From Methanococcoides methylutens MM1 (GTDB taxonomy: Archaea > Halobacteriota > Methanosarcinia > Methanosarcinales > Methanosarcinaceae), in the NCBI RefSeq assembly GCF_000970325.1, contig NZ_CP009518.1, positions 248,001 to 312,000 of the forward strand: a stretch of DNA of 64,000 nt, written 5' to 3'. A program made the translations under genes and the position numbers. Below, one piece after another: positions 9,338 to 18,764 of the stretch. Each line of letters starts with the position of its first letter. The stretch's first letter is position 1. The notes beneath the pieces are model-generated. The model was not told the DNA's origin. It searched no databases and saw only the letters and a program-made list of their open reading frames with translations.

Positions 9338-9892
9338 ATGGAGGATAGTTTTACTTCTATTCAATCAAGTAGGTTTTGTGATAATGCTTCCCATTTCAAA
9401 AGAATTGGTAAGAATGTAACGATTTATTCTTCTTCAAAAATAGTAAAAAAGGAGGTAATCGAAATTTCAGACAATTCGATGATTGATGATTTTACTTTTA
9501 TTTATGGTGGGGATGGTATTAGTATAGGGAAGTTTGTTCATATTGCTTCCTTTGTTAGTGTTACTGGAGGTGGGAAATTAACCATGGGTGATTACTCTGT
9601 TCTTAGTTGTGGGGTCAGAGTTTTGACAGGATCCGATACTTATCATGGTGGTAAAAGAATGACTTCTGCATTACCAATTGAACAAAGAAATGTTGTTAAA
9701 GGTAGTGTTGTTATAGGGAAAGATGCTTTTATAGGTGCAAATTCTGTAATTCATCCCGATGTATCTATAGGAGAAGGAGCGGTTATTGGTAGTAATAGTC
9801 TTGTTCTTAATGATGTAGATCCATGGAGCATTAATGTTGGAAGTCCATGCAAAAAAATAGGTGTAAGGGACAAAATATTAGATTCCATTTAA
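9338..9892 (+). CDS. Hexapeptide-repeat O- or N-acyltransferase
   Basis: 184 residues with left-handed beta-helix repeats (for example IGKDAFIGANSVIHPDVSIGEG near residues 126-147) and the C-terminal VGSPCKKIG cap seen in WbbJ/LacA-type acetyltransferases. A histidine in the SDTYHGG segment is a candidate catalytic base. It begins nine bases after the dehydratase gene. It would most simply acetylate the amino sugar made by the two upstream enzymes, by analogy with PseB-PseC-PseH type pathways. It is the last forward gene before the convergent membrane-protein gene. Confidence 0.82.
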   Translation: MEDSFTSIQSSRFCDNASHFKRIGKNVTIYSSSKIVKKEVIEISDNSMIDDFTFIYGGDGISIGKFVHIASFVSVTGGGKLTMGDYSVLSCGVRVLTGSDTYHGGKRMTSALPIEQRNVVKGSVVIGKDAFIGANSVIHPDVSIGEGAVIGSNSLVLNDVDPWSINVGSPCKKIGVRDKILDSI

Positions 9893-9928
9893 TTCAGAGC
9901 ACTTGAATGAATGTGTCTCATACACATT

Positions 9929-11881
9929 TTATATGTATGCTTTTACATTTCCATTATTATTTATCAAGTTATAATTCTTGTTTAGGTCTTCTTCAAAATT
10001 TTCCCCGAGTACGATCTCAGGGGTTCCCTGGCCTCCAACTTGTACTGGCCTTCTTAATGAACATTTTCTCCATGTTACTATACTACCAGTCATGTTGTTC
10101 CAATCAATGCTACCTTCAACTGTAATTTGATAGTCATTTGATAAATCTCTTTTCAAATATGTTTGGAAAGGTCTTTCTCGTGTTTGAAGATCTGATGTTA
10201 TATATCCCTCATATGACTTATTTATTGCTTCATATAGGGATATTTCTGAATCAGTCCAAACCATTTTTTGATTGTTTCCATATACTGGGGAATCCATGTT
10301 TGCAAATGAATTTGTTATCATAAAAAATGAACCTATTATGAGTAGTGAGGATATAATTATAAATCCATATTTTTTAATTGTAAACATGTTGGCAATTTTT
10401 GAAAATCCAATTGCAGCAAATGGTACAAATGTTATGTAAATAAATGCAGGCCATCTATATGGTACTATGTTTCTTATTCCCATTACGGGGAATGCAAAAA
10501 ATATAAAGAACAAAACGGTTAACATCACTAACATCGAAAACTTGGTGTTACATTTTTCTTTTTTTGCTAAGCCATGAAGACTGCCAATGGTTCCAAGAAA
10601 TACAAATATTAGGAATCCAAGAATATTTAAAATTGAATTCCATGAGTCTTCACTATTTGGCATCGACTCTCTTCCTAAAAAGCTAGCTTCGTTTGTTAAA
10701 GAATCAATTAGTCCATTTGTAACTGAATCAAAAAAAGGATATTTTGGGTCCATCCAATGAAAAATTAATATTGCTATGGACAGTATGCAGATTGTACTTG
10801 TTATTGTTAATTTTGTTTTATGATATTGGGCTTTATAGATCAAATCGTATATGGACTGCCCTATGTATAACGAAATTATAGATATTATTAATATAAAAGA
10901 AGATATCGTGTGTGTCCATATTATTAATGCTATAAACAGGATCAAGAATACTTTATATATGGCTCTATGATTCTTTTTGTTTATAAGTAAGAAATACATA
11001 ATTATTGTATATAATGCAATTCCAAATGTCATGGCAATAACTTGAACACTCCATTGAATGTGAAAGTCTGAAAGGTTAATTAGAAGTGTTGAAAGTAGTG
11101 CCAGATTTATGCTATTTGTAATTGACTTTACTGTCAGAAATACAAAAAGTGTGCTAAAAACAAGTATTATTCCTACGATTGCCATTGATTCTTTTGTAGA
11201 TATATTTCCAAGGATGCTTGATATGGATGCAAAAATATGCATAATTGGATAATTACTATAATATTCGTGAATTTGGTGAAGGTTACTGGTTCCAAAAGCC
11301 AAAATATCTTTTATTATTTCAGCATGTGCCCAGGGATCTGAACCTACTGGATATGGTGAGATAAAGTATGCACTAAACCTTACTATCAGAGAAACAAGAA
11401 AAATCTTTGAAAGTAATATATATTTTTCTATATACTTTTGATCATCGAAAGACAATATTTCTAATCCCACTGAAGCCACTGCAATTGATATGCTTACAAA
11501 GAATATTGGTGGGCGGTAATATGTTTCTGCAAATTGATAAACAAGTAAAGCAATAGTTATACAGATCCAATAAACAATTCTAGTTATATTTCGTGATTTT
11601 TCATTAAGTTTAAATATATTTTCTTTATTCTCAACTAATAATTTATCTCTATTTGAAAGGTATATCATACACGTAATAGTAATCAGTGGGCCTAACGTAA
11701 TCATATAGTTGTTACTATATATTAAGTTCAAAGATGATATTAAAAGACCAAGTGCAGTTCCAATAATTGCAAATTTGCCATCAATTGTATATATTACAAA
11801 TTTATCAATTTTTTTAGCTACGAATATGGAGATTAACAAGGTAAGAGCAATTACAATTGGTGCTAGTTCTTTGAATATCAT
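9929..11881 (-). CDS. Large polytopic membrane protein, GT-C glycosyltransferase-like
   Basis: About 650 residues from the ATG at 11881, which has a GGGGAT ribosome site; a TTG two codons earlier is possible. Many hydrophobic segments cover the first 520 residues, followed by a soluble C-terminal part of about 130 residues. A GSDPWAHAEIIKDI segment after the early helices resembles the acidic first-loop motif of GT-C enzymes that use polyprenyl-phosphate sugars. The gene follows the flippase by two bases, so both are probably one unit. A role in glycan assembly outside the membrane is likely. The exact family is not certain from sequence alone. Confidence 0.68.
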   Translation of the reverse strand: MIFKELAPIVIALTLLISIFVAKKIDKFVIYTIDGKFAIIGTALGLLISSLNLIYSNNYMITLGPLITITCMIYLSNRDKLLVENKENIFKLNEKSRNITRIVYWICITIALLVYQFAETYYRPPIFFVSISIAVASVGLEILSFDDQKYIEKYILLSKIFLVSLIVRFSAYFISPYPVGSDPWAHAEIIKDILAFGTSNLHQIHEYYSNYPIMHIFASISSILGNISTKESMAIVGIILVFSTLFVFLTVKSITNSINLALLSTLLINLSDFHIQWSVQVIAMTFGIALYTIIMYFLLINKKNHRAIYKVFLILFIALIIWTHTISSFILIISIISLYIGQSIYDLIYKAQYHKTKLTITSTICILSIAILIFHWMDPKYPFFDSVTNGLIDSLTNEASFLGRESMPNSEDSWNSILNILGFLIFVFLGTIGSLHGLAKKEKCNTKFSMLVMLTVLFFIFFAFPVMGIRNIVPYRWPAFIYITFVPFAAIGFSKIANMFTIKKYGFIIISSLLIIGSFFMITNSFANMDSPVYGNNQKMVWTDSEISLYEAINKSYEGYITSDLQTRERPFQTYLKRDLSNDYQITVEGSIDWNNMTGSIVTWRKCSLRRPVQVGGQGTPEIVLGENFEEDLNKNYNLINNNGNVKAYI

Positions 11882-11883
11882 TA

Positions 11884-13164
11884 TCAAATCCCCATAATAT
11901 TTTTTTCATATGTATATCTTTTGATAAAATACAGGTTTATTAATGTTGTAAACAACAGTGAGGCAGTTGTAGCACTTGCAGCCCCGATAAGACCATATTT
12001 CGGAATGAGTGCAATGTTCAACAACGTATTCATAACTGCACATACTGCACTAATTTTGAACACGATCTCTACTTTTCCAATACTTGACAAGCATGATCCG
12101 ACTGAAACAAAGGTTGCATAAATTGCGTATCCAATGGTCAATATTAATAAAGGAGCATAGGCAGGTATAAATTCCTCGGTGAAAATAATTTCTATTAGGT
12201 TTTTCCCGAAAAGTGCAAAGAATAAAGTTATAATTATTGTTAACAAAAACGTTTTTTTCATTGTTCCTTTTATTACCTCTCTTACGCTTTCAAGATCGTT
12301 TTCTGCATAGTATTTGGCAATTGCTGCAGTTGTAACTCTTTGCGTTGCTTGGGGAAGCAATGTAATGCCACTCATAAATATAACTGCTACTGCATAATAT
12401 CCAACATCTGTACTATTCATGAAATGACCTATTAGAATGCTATCAATTTGGGTGTTAATTATTCCAATTGAATTTGCAAGGACTACGTAAAATCCAAATA
12501 TTGATACTTCTTTTAGCACTGTTTTAATTAATGCCTGTTTTGTAGTAAGGTAATTTTTGACAAAGATAAGGGATATGGTTCCTATCAAAATCGTAGGGAT
12601 GACAAAACCGACGATTGCACCCCTGACATTCATATCAAGAAAGAGCACTAATATTATGGATATGAGCATTATTGATACATTTTGAACAATATTTACAACA
12701 GCATATGATTTCATTTTTCGTAAACCGTTTAGTGTGCCAATGACCGACTTTTGTATAGCTATAAATGGGATGCAAAAAGCTGTGAGCTTTAAAAGTTCGG
12801 TCATCTCAGGATTGTGAAATAATTGGATTGAGATCGTGCTTGAAAGTGAGTATAGCAAGATGCTAATTGCCGATCCACTAACAAGTGAAGCAATAATGCC
12901 TGATGATACAAACTCTTTGATCTTTTCTTGTTCATCGCTGTACTGTGCAACATATTTAGTTAATGCAGCACCAATTCCAAATGCTGCAAACTGCATTCCA
13001 AACATATATATTGTAAAAACAAGCGTATAAATGCCAAGCCCAGTAGGTCCTAATTCTTTTCCCAGAACGATTCTCAGCAGTAAATGAGAAAAAGATGTAA
13101 CAGCAAGGCTAATGAAAGACCACTGAATATCTTTCATAGTTTTGGTGAAGTTTGGTTTGAACAT
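11884..13164 (-). CDS. Wzx/MATE-superfamily oligosaccharide flippase
   Basis: 426 residues with about 12-14 hydrophobic helices and the pattern of the polysaccharide-transport (Wzx) branch of the MOP superfamily. The N-terminal block FLLRIVLGKELGPTGLGIY-like sequence near residues 28-46 is characteristic. It is expected to move lipid-linked oligosaccharides across the cytoplasmic membrane. The flippase and the GT-C-like protein downstream run opposite to the biosynthetic genes at 1-9.9 kb, and they probably serve the same glycan. The ATG at 13164 has a weak AAAGG site. Confidence 0.85.
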   Translation of the reverse strand: MFKPNFTKTMKDIQWSFISLAVTSFSHLLLRIVLGKELGPTGLGIYTLVFTIYMFGMQFAAFGIGAALTKYVAQYSDEQEKIKEFVSSGIIASLVSGSAISILLYSLSSTISIQLFHNPEMTELLKLTAFCIPFIAIQKSVIGTLNGLRKMKSYAVVNIVQNVSIMLISIILVLFLDMNVRGAIVGFVIPTILIGTISLIFVKNYLTTKQALIKTVLKEVSIFGFYVVLANSIGIINTQIDSILIGHFMNSTDVGYYAVAVIFMSGITLLPQATQRVTTAAIAKYYAENDLESVREVIKGTMKKTFLLTIIITLFFALFGKNLIEIIFTEEFIPAYAPLLILTIGYAIYATFVSVGSCLSSIGKVEIVFKISAVCAVMNTLLNIALIPKYGLIGAASATTASLLFTTLINLYFIKRYTYEKNIMGI

Positions 13165-13505
13165 CTTTTGATACCTTTGCTGTCAAAAATTTGCTATTCA
13201 CCATGAATTCAACTTTGTTTCAATGTGTTTGGTTTTTCCAAAAAAGTCTGATTATTATATCTTAGTAATCTTAATATCATTAACGATTCCAATTTAAAAT
13301 ATCTTTTTATTAAGATATTAGGTTACTGTCTATAAAGACATAATGTTCTTATTTTTGCTCTGTAGAAATCTTTTTCTCTATTTAGTTAATTCAATATATT
13401 TTTTATAATAAGAAGTCCCATGTATAAGTTTGCTCTAGAAACACAAGGGGTCGGTTGTGTTTTGTCTAACAAGTACTTAATATTTATCGATATAGCTATG
13501 CAAGT

Positions 13506-13548
13506 GACTTCTGACATTGCTATTGCAATGTCATCGCAATAGGAAGTC
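13506..13548. repeat. Nested inverted repeat (hairpin)
   Basis: GACATTGC (13513-13520) and GCAATGTC (13525-13532) form a perfect 8-bp stem with a TATT loop. GACTTC (13506-13511) pairs with GAAGTC (13543-13548) as an outer stem. It sits at the left side of the IS5-like remnant. The role is unknown. Confidence 0.6.
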
Positions 13549-13661
13549 GAGCCATTATGTCATGAATAAAGGCTATGATTCTGAAAAGAAGGCATGGGGA
13601 TGTCTCTGTGCAAGAAGATATCGAAACCAAGTAAAAGAAGTGAAATTCAACGTGTTAATAC

Positions 13662-13689
13662 ACAATCTTGACATGTATGTCAAGATTGT
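13662..13689. repeat. Perfect 13-bp inverted repeat followed by a T-run
   Basis: ACAATCTTGACAT and its exact complement are separated by only two bases (GT), and TATTTTTAG follows. It could be a terminator-like hairpin, a binding site, or the fused end of a mobile element. The two-base spacer is short for an RNA hairpin, so a cruciform or protein-binding palindrome is equally possible. Confidence 0.65.
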
Positions 13690-13940
13690 ATTTTTAGTAT
13701 GGTTGAGGATTTCGACAAGGCCTAAAAATAGTATCGAAAAGCTCGTTTATTGTATTTCTAGATCTGTGTAGGAATTCTGTTTTATTATATATTGATCTCT
13801 ATGACCATTGTGTATAATTATTATGTTCATAAATGTTTAATGTGTGGGCACACATATTTATTTTAAATTATTATAATGGTGTTGGATATTAGGGATAACT
13901 TAATTAATGATAATTCTGTATCATTTGTCCATAATATCTA

Positions 13941-13950
13941 ATTTATAAAT
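13941..13950 (+). promoter_or_regulatory. Candidate TATA box for the dockerin surface protein
   Basis: ATTTATAAAT lies about 30 bases before the ATG at 13980. A start of transcription about 25 bases downstream would leave a very short leader that contains the AAGGGG ribosome site at 13966-13971. Confidence 0.5.
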
Positions 13951-13979
13951 ATGCGAAATATTAGTAAGGGGATCTCTCT

Positions 13980-16900
13980 ATGAATTTTGTGAAGGTTACA
14001 ATTTTGTTAGCGTTAACAGTTTTGTCGTTGTTAACTATTCCAACCGTTTTGTGTAGTGCATCAGCAACTGTTTATGTGGATACAGATGGCAGTGGTGACT
14101 ATAACTGCGATGGGATAAATGACGAAGTGGAAATTAATGATGCATTGGAATATGTAAGAAACAATGATGCTGTTACGACTGTTCATCTAAATGGTCCTAA
14201 TACATACTGGATATCGAATCCAGTATTAATTGGAAGCGATACAATACTTGAAGGTGATTCTGATGCTATAATAAAGCTTGTCAATAATGCTGGCTGGGCT
14301 CAAAATGTTGGATTAGTTGAGCCCTTCGGTGGATCTGCCAATAATATTATAATTCAAGGATTTGAAATTGATGGGAACTATGCAAATCAAGCAGTGCCTT
14401 CTGGGGCATTATACTATACGCTACTATTAATGGATGGTACTACTGACTTAACTGTTCGAAACATGTATCTTCATGATAATAGAAACGATGGTGTGCGTGT
14501 GTTTTATAGTTCATATTCTGAAGGCGTTGGTAACATCAATATATATGATAACACGTTCTATAGGTGTGCACATGATAGTGTTTATTTATGGAAAGTTAGC
14601 AATGCAAACGTTTATAATAATACAATAACACAACGCACAAATAGTGGTATCAGAGCTACGGATTCTAATAATATTAGAATATATGGTAACACAATCGACC
14701 CTGTTATCTCTACGGCTGGGGCAGGTATTCAAATTCAAAAAACAAATTCTGCCGTAGCAATGGACAATATTGAAGTCTATAACAATAAAATTTACAATGC
14801 AAATTTGGCTGGTATTTGGTTAGAAGGATATAATTCATATATTAAAGAAGATACAAATGTACACATTCATCATAATACCATTACTGGAAGTGGAATTTGT
14901 AATGGATTACAAGCAAATGGAGCAGGCATTTTAACTCATGGATTTAATGTTCTAATTGAAGATAATGTTTTAGATAGTAATTATCAAGATGGTATCTCTG
15001 CTAATGTATGGAATACTCCACCAAGTGATGCAGGATTTGTATTAGATGTTCGTAATAACATTATTACAAATACCCTCCCTACACCGACTGAATCATCAAC
15101 TACTGGTTATGGTTTAAACAATTACGAAACTGCAACACATACAATCATCTCAAACTATAACTACATCTACAATAATGCATTAGGTGATTATAAGAACACA
15201 GGTTCTACCACAGATATTAATGAAGCTCCAACTGATAATGATCTCAACAATGCACCTGTTCTGAACTTTATTGGTAGCAGGACAGTAGATGTAGGAAATA
15301 CTTTGAATTTCATAGTCAGTGCCTCGGATGCTGATGGTGATAGCCTTGCTTACTCCGTCATAGGTCTTCCAAGAGGTGCTAATTTTGGGGTTGTATCAGG
15401 TGAATTCAGCTGGATTCCAGACTCAACTCAAACAGGCACTTACACTGTCACCTTTGAAGTGACTGATGGAAAATTAACTGATTCCGAAACCATGACTATT
15501 AATGTAAATTCAGTTGTCAACGCACCTGTCCTTAATTCCATTGGTGATATGAGCGTTACTGAAGGTAGTCTCTTAAGCTTTGTGATTAGTGCTTCAGATG
15601 CTGATGGTGACAGTCTCACATACTCTGCATCAGGTCTCCCGTCAGGTGCAGCATTTGATGGTGCATCCCGGTTGTTCAGCTGGAAACCGGTTGCAGGTCA
15701 GGCAGGTATATATGATATCACTTTTGCAGTGACTGACGGACAACTGACCGATTCTGAGGTCATATCTATCACTGTAAGTCCGGAAGGAACTTCCGCAGGC
15801 ACTTCTGATACCATGTATATCAACCGTTTGCGTGAGTCCACTCCTGACGCCACACTTATGGGTGACAGCTATGTAGATCTCGGAAACATTGTCGAGGTGG
15901 GCAGTTACAGGGAGGTAATGTGGTTTGACCTGAGCGAGTACAGCACTACCGATGCCGTGGTAAGCGCAACCCTCTCCATGAACTGGTATTACCCTGAAAA
16001 TGCTCCACGTAATCAGGATACGGTTGTTGAGATCTACAGAGCAGCAGACTGGGACCCTGCACAGGTGAGCTGGAACGAGAAGGCTGCCGGAGTTCCATGG
16101 AACGATGCTGGTGGTGACTGGTTCGACAGTACCGGTGTAGCTCAGGGAAGTATGCCTTATGCATCTATAACGTTCAGTGGTAGCGATGTTCCTGACAACG
16201 GGGTCTATGAGTTCGATGTCACAGAACTTGTACAGGAATATGTCAGCGGCGAACATGCAAATACCGGCTTCTTCATCAAGGCACGCAATGAGAACGATAA
16301 CTACATTGCTTTCGATGGTACTGCAAATGACCTTAAGAAACCAAAACTCACAGTGACCGTTTCAACCACTAGTAATCTTGCTCCTGTGATGGACCCAATC
16401 GCAGATCAGGTGGTTGATGAAGGAGCTACACTAAGCTTTGGTGTAACCGCCTCTGATGCTGATGGTGACAGCCTCACATACTCATCCACAGGTGCCCCGG
16501 CTGGAGCAACCTTTGATCCAGCTACTGCTGAGTTCACATGGACTCCTGCAGATAGCCAGGCAGGAATCTATGGCGTTATGTTCGAGGTCAGTGACGGTGA
16601 GCTCACAGATTCTAAGGCCATCTTAATTGCAGTGAATGCAGTAGACAATGATCCATCAGGCAACAATGCTCCTGTAATTACAGCATTCGAGCCAGCTAAT
16701 AATGATGTTTTTGAGGAAGGCTCCGTGATCAACATCGGTGTAACTGCTTCTGATGTAGATGGCCAGGATCTGACCTATCTGTTAAAGATCGATGGTGTAT
16801 CCGTCAGCACAACTTCCAGTTATGTATGGAAGAGTACCGATAATGCAAATCGTGGACCTCATGTTATCGAAGCAGTTGTGAGCGATGGGACCGATCAGGT

Positions 16901-17114
16901 GACAGTCCAGCACGTTATCACTATCATCAAGATCCATCCACGCTGGGATGTGAATCAGGACGGTGTGGTGAACATTCTTGACGTCACCATAGTGGCCCAG
17001 AACCTCGGTTCTGAAAAGCCACATCCAAGCTGGGATGTAAATGAGGATGGTGTTGTGAACATTCAGGACCTCACAATTGTGGCACATTACTTCGGTGAAA
17101 CAATACAACTGTGA
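13980..17114 (+). CDS. Secreted beta-helix, Ig-like, disaggregatase-related (DNRLRE) and dockerin protein
   Basis: 1044 residues, exported through a signal peptide at about residues 1-28. Residues 30-420 are a right-handed parallel beta-helix of the kind found in carbohydrate-active and NosD-like proteins. Two Ig-like (cadherin-like, SDADGDSLTY motif) domains lie at about 424-510 and 513-600. A DNRLRE/disaggregatase-related module starting YINRLRESTPDA spans 609-795, and two more Ig-like domains span 800-985. The C-terminus has two dockerin type I repeats (WDVNQDGVVNILD and WDVNEDGVVNIQD, about 990-1038). The domain types match methanosarcinal disaggregatase-like proteins, so action on a surface polysaccharide is a reasonable inference. 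Base composition shifts from AT-rich to GC-richer near 15.5-15.8 kb, which suggests a mosaic gene. No cohesin partner is in the window. Confidence 0.88.
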   Translation: MNFVKVTILLALTVLSLLTIPTVLCSASATVYVDTDGSGDYNCDGINDEVEINDALEYVRNNDAVTTVHLNGPNTYWISNPVLIGSDTILEGDSDAIIKLVNNAGWAQNVGLVEPFGGSANNIIIQGFEIDGNYANQAVPSGALYYTLLLMDGTTDLTVRNMYLHDNRNDGVRVFYSSYSEGVGNINIYDNTFYRCAHDSVYLWKVSNANVYNNTITQRTNSGIRATDSNNIRIYGNTIDPVISTAGAGIQIQKTNSAVAMDNIEVYNNKIYNANLAGIWLEGYNSYIKEDTNVHIHHNTITGSGICNGLQANGAGILTHGFNVLIEDNVLDSNYQDGISANVWNTPPSDAGFVLDVRNNIITNTLPTPTESSTTGYGLNNYETATHTIISNYNYIYNNALGDYKNTGSTTDINEAPTDNDLNNAPVLNFIGSRTVDVGNTLNFIVSASDADGDSLAYSVIGLPRGANFGVVSGEFSWIPDSTQTGTYTVTFEVTDGKLTDSETMTINVNSVVNAPVLNSIGDMSVTEGSLLSFVISASDADGDSLTYSASGLPSGAAFDGASRLFSWKPVAGQAGIYDITFAVTDGQLTDSEVISITVSPEGTSAGTSDTMYINRLRESTPDATLMGDSYVDLGNIVEVGSYREVMWFDLSEYSTTDAVVSATLSMNWYYPENAPRNQDTVVEIYRAADWDPAQVSWNEKAAGVPWNDAGGDWFDSTGVAQGSMPYASITFSGSDVPDNGVYEFDVTELVQEYVSGEHANTGFFIKARNENDNYIAFDGTANDLKKPKLTVTVSTTSNLAPVMDPIADQVVDEGATLSFGVTASDADGDSLTYSSTGAPAGATFDPATAEFTWTPADSQAGIYGVMFEVSDGELTDSKAILIAVNAVDNDPSGNNAPVITAFEPANNDVFEEGSVINIGVTASDVDGQDLTYLLKIDGVSVSTTSSYVWKSTDNANRGPHVIEAVVSDGTDQVTVQHVITIIKIHPRWDVNQDGVVNILDVTIVAQNLGSEKPHPSWDVNEDGVVNIQDLTIVAHYFGETIQL

Positions 17115-17139
17115 GATGAATATATTTCATCTCTTTTTT
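17113..17139 (+). terminator. Hairpin plus T-run after the dockerin gene
   Basis: GAGATGAA pairs with TTCATCTC across a TATAT loop and is followed by TTTTTT. It begins at the stop codon of the surface-protein gene, and its position and shape fit a transcript end. Confidence 0.72.
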
Positions 17140-17324
17140 CTCTTTTATTTTTCGAGATGTGCTTCATGAATTATGGCCTTAAATAAATATATTTTATTGA
17201 CTTCTTTATGGATTTTCAAATAACTTAAATCAAATCGATTTGTAAACATTTAGTCATATGTATTAATATTAGCTGCAAATACATTCATAACATTTATAAG
17301 AAACAACAACATGCTTTCTTTATT

Positions 17325-18764
17325 ATGAGAATTCATTTCTCCTTTTTAGTGCTATTATTTATTTTGATATTAGCCATCTCTATTTTTTCATTGGATTCTT
17401 CAACATCATCAACTGTATATGTTGCTACAGATGGTAGTGGAGACTATAATTGTGATGGGATAAATGACGAAGTAGAAATTAATAGTGCATTATCATTTGT
17501 AGCAAGCAATGATGATTTCACAACTGTTCACCTGAATGGTTCTAATACTTTCTGGATAAGTGGCACTATCTTCATTGGAAGCAATACAATACTTGAAGGC
17601 GATTCTGATGCTGTAATCAAGCTTGTCAATAATGCTGAATGGGATGCAGGGATTGGATTGATTGAACCACTTGGTGGGGTAGCTGACGACATTACAATTC
17701 AGGGGTTTGAAATTGATGGGAACTCTGGAAATCAAGCAGTACCATCTGGTGCATTATTTTACACCATCTTACTATTAGATGATTGTACAAATGTAATTGT
17801 GAGAAATATGTATTTACATGATTCCAATAATGATGGAATTCGGGTGCATTATGATTCCTATTCTGAAGGCACTGGGAATATCATTGTGTACAACAATACA
17901 ATTTCTAAGTGTGCCCATGATGGTGTTTATCTGTGGAGAGTTAGCAATGCAAATGTATATGGTAACACAATAATACCACGTACAAATAGCGGTATAAGGG
18001 CGGTAGCTTCCAATCATATTTCAATCTATAATAACACAATTGACCCACAACTAGCTACAGGGGGGGCAGGTATTCAGATTCAAAAAAATGACTTTGTTGT
18101 ATCGATGAATGATATTGAAATTTACAATAATAACATTCATAATTCTAATTTGGCCGGAATTTGGTTGAATGGGTATAATACCTACGATAAGGGGGATGCA
18201 AATGTGTATATTCATCACAATATCATAACCGGAAGCGGCCAATGTAATGGATTAAAATCAAATGGTGCTGGAATTTTGATTCACGGTTTTAATTCCATAA
18301 TTGAAAACAATGTTTTGGATGATAATTACCAAGATGGAATATCAATTAATGTATGGGACGTTCCACCATCCGATACAGGATTCACAATAATTGTTCATAA
18401 TAATATTGTTACGAATACCGTTCCGACACCAGACTTTCCCTTAACTAGTGGGTATGGTATAAACAATTACGAAACTGCAACACATACAATCATCTCAAAC
18501 TATAACAATGTCTACAATAATGCATTAGGTAATTACAAGAACACAGGTTCTACCACAGACATTCATGTAGATCCACTTTTTGCAGATTCCTCTGCTCTCG
18601 ATTACCACTTAAAGAGTACTGGAGGTCGCTGGTCCGATGATGGTTGGATATTTGACACCGTCTCAAGTCCACTTCTCGATGCAGGACACCCCGAATCTGA
18701 TTACAGCAGTGAACCAGCATCAAATGGTAACAGAATCAATATTGGACGATACGGTAACACCTAG
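17325..18764 (+). CDS. Secreted beta-helix protein, disaggregatase-associated type; ends at an amber codon
   Basis: 479 residues up to UAG. A signal peptide covers about residues 1-25, followed by DGSGDYNCDGINDEVEIN and a parallel beta-helix nearly colinear with the first 420 residues of the protein at 13980. Unlike that protein it keeps the normal C-terminal cap (DPLFADSSALDYHLKS to NIGRYGNT). A TATA-like CATTTATAAG at 17294-17303 lies so close to the ATG that the mRNA may be nearly leaderless; no ribosome site is seen. The stop at 18762-18764 is UAG, and eight more codons (EASRSASD) follow before TAA at 18789. Those residues look like the usual family ending, so the true end may be 18791 by pyrrolysine readthrough or ancestral sequence. 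Confidence 0.8.
   Translation: MRIHFSFLVLLFILILAISIFSLDSSTSSTVYVATDGSGDYNCDGINDEVEINSALSFVASNDDFTTVHLNGSNTFWISGTIFIGSNTILEGDSDAVIKLVNNAEWDAGIGLIEPLGGVADDITIQGFEIDGNSGNQAVPSGALFYTILLLDDCTNVIVRNMYLHDSNNDGIRVHYDSYSEGTGNIIVYNNTISKCAHDGVYLWRVSNANVYGNTIIPRTNSGIRAVASNHISIYNNTIDPQLATGGAGIQIQKNDFVVSMNDIEIYNNNIHNSNLAGIWLNGYNTYDKGDANVYIHHNIITGSGQCNGLKSNGAGILIHGFNSIIENNVLDDNYQDGISINVWDVPPSDTGFTIIVHNNIVTNTVPTPDFPLTSGYGINNYETATHTIISNYNNVYNNALGNYKNTGSTTDIHVDPLFADSSALDYHLKSTGGRWSDDGWIFDTVSSPLLDAGHPESDYSSEPASNGNRINIGRYGNT

Larger units (their letters stand above)
13490..13720 (+). pseudogene. Decayed IS5-like transposase C-terminal remnant
   Basis: A short forward-strand stretch reads HYVMNKGYDSEK (about 13552-13590), close to the conserved 'DKGYDSE' block of IS5-type DDE transposases. 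In the same frame it then reads YRNQVKEVKFNVLI (about 13618-13660), which resembles the Y-RNxVE-KFSVLK block around the catalytic glutamate of that family. The region between these blocks is much shorter than in intact enzymes, and an in-frame stop lies upstream. I infer an old remnant with an internal deletion. Nothing suggests a functional product. Confidence 0.4.
13165..13979. other. AT-rich intergenic region between flippase and surface-protein genes
   Basis: 815 bases without a convincing intact gene. It holds upstream DNA for two divergent genes, a decayed IS5-like remnant at about 13490-13720 and two inverted repeats, all listed separately. An 84-codon frame at 13517-13771 is best read as part of that remnant. 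A TATA-like ATTTATAAAT at 13941-13950 lies about 30 bases before the forward surface-protein start. Confidence 0.6.

Noticed and set aside
13517-13771. 84-codon forward frame as a small gene
   Set aside because: It starts at a TTG without a ribosome site, and the only recognisable parts look like a decayed IS5-type transposase.
15642-16256. 204-codon frame opposite to the dockerin gene
   Set aside because: It lies fully inside recognised Ig-like and DNRLRE domains on the other strand and has no domain of its own.
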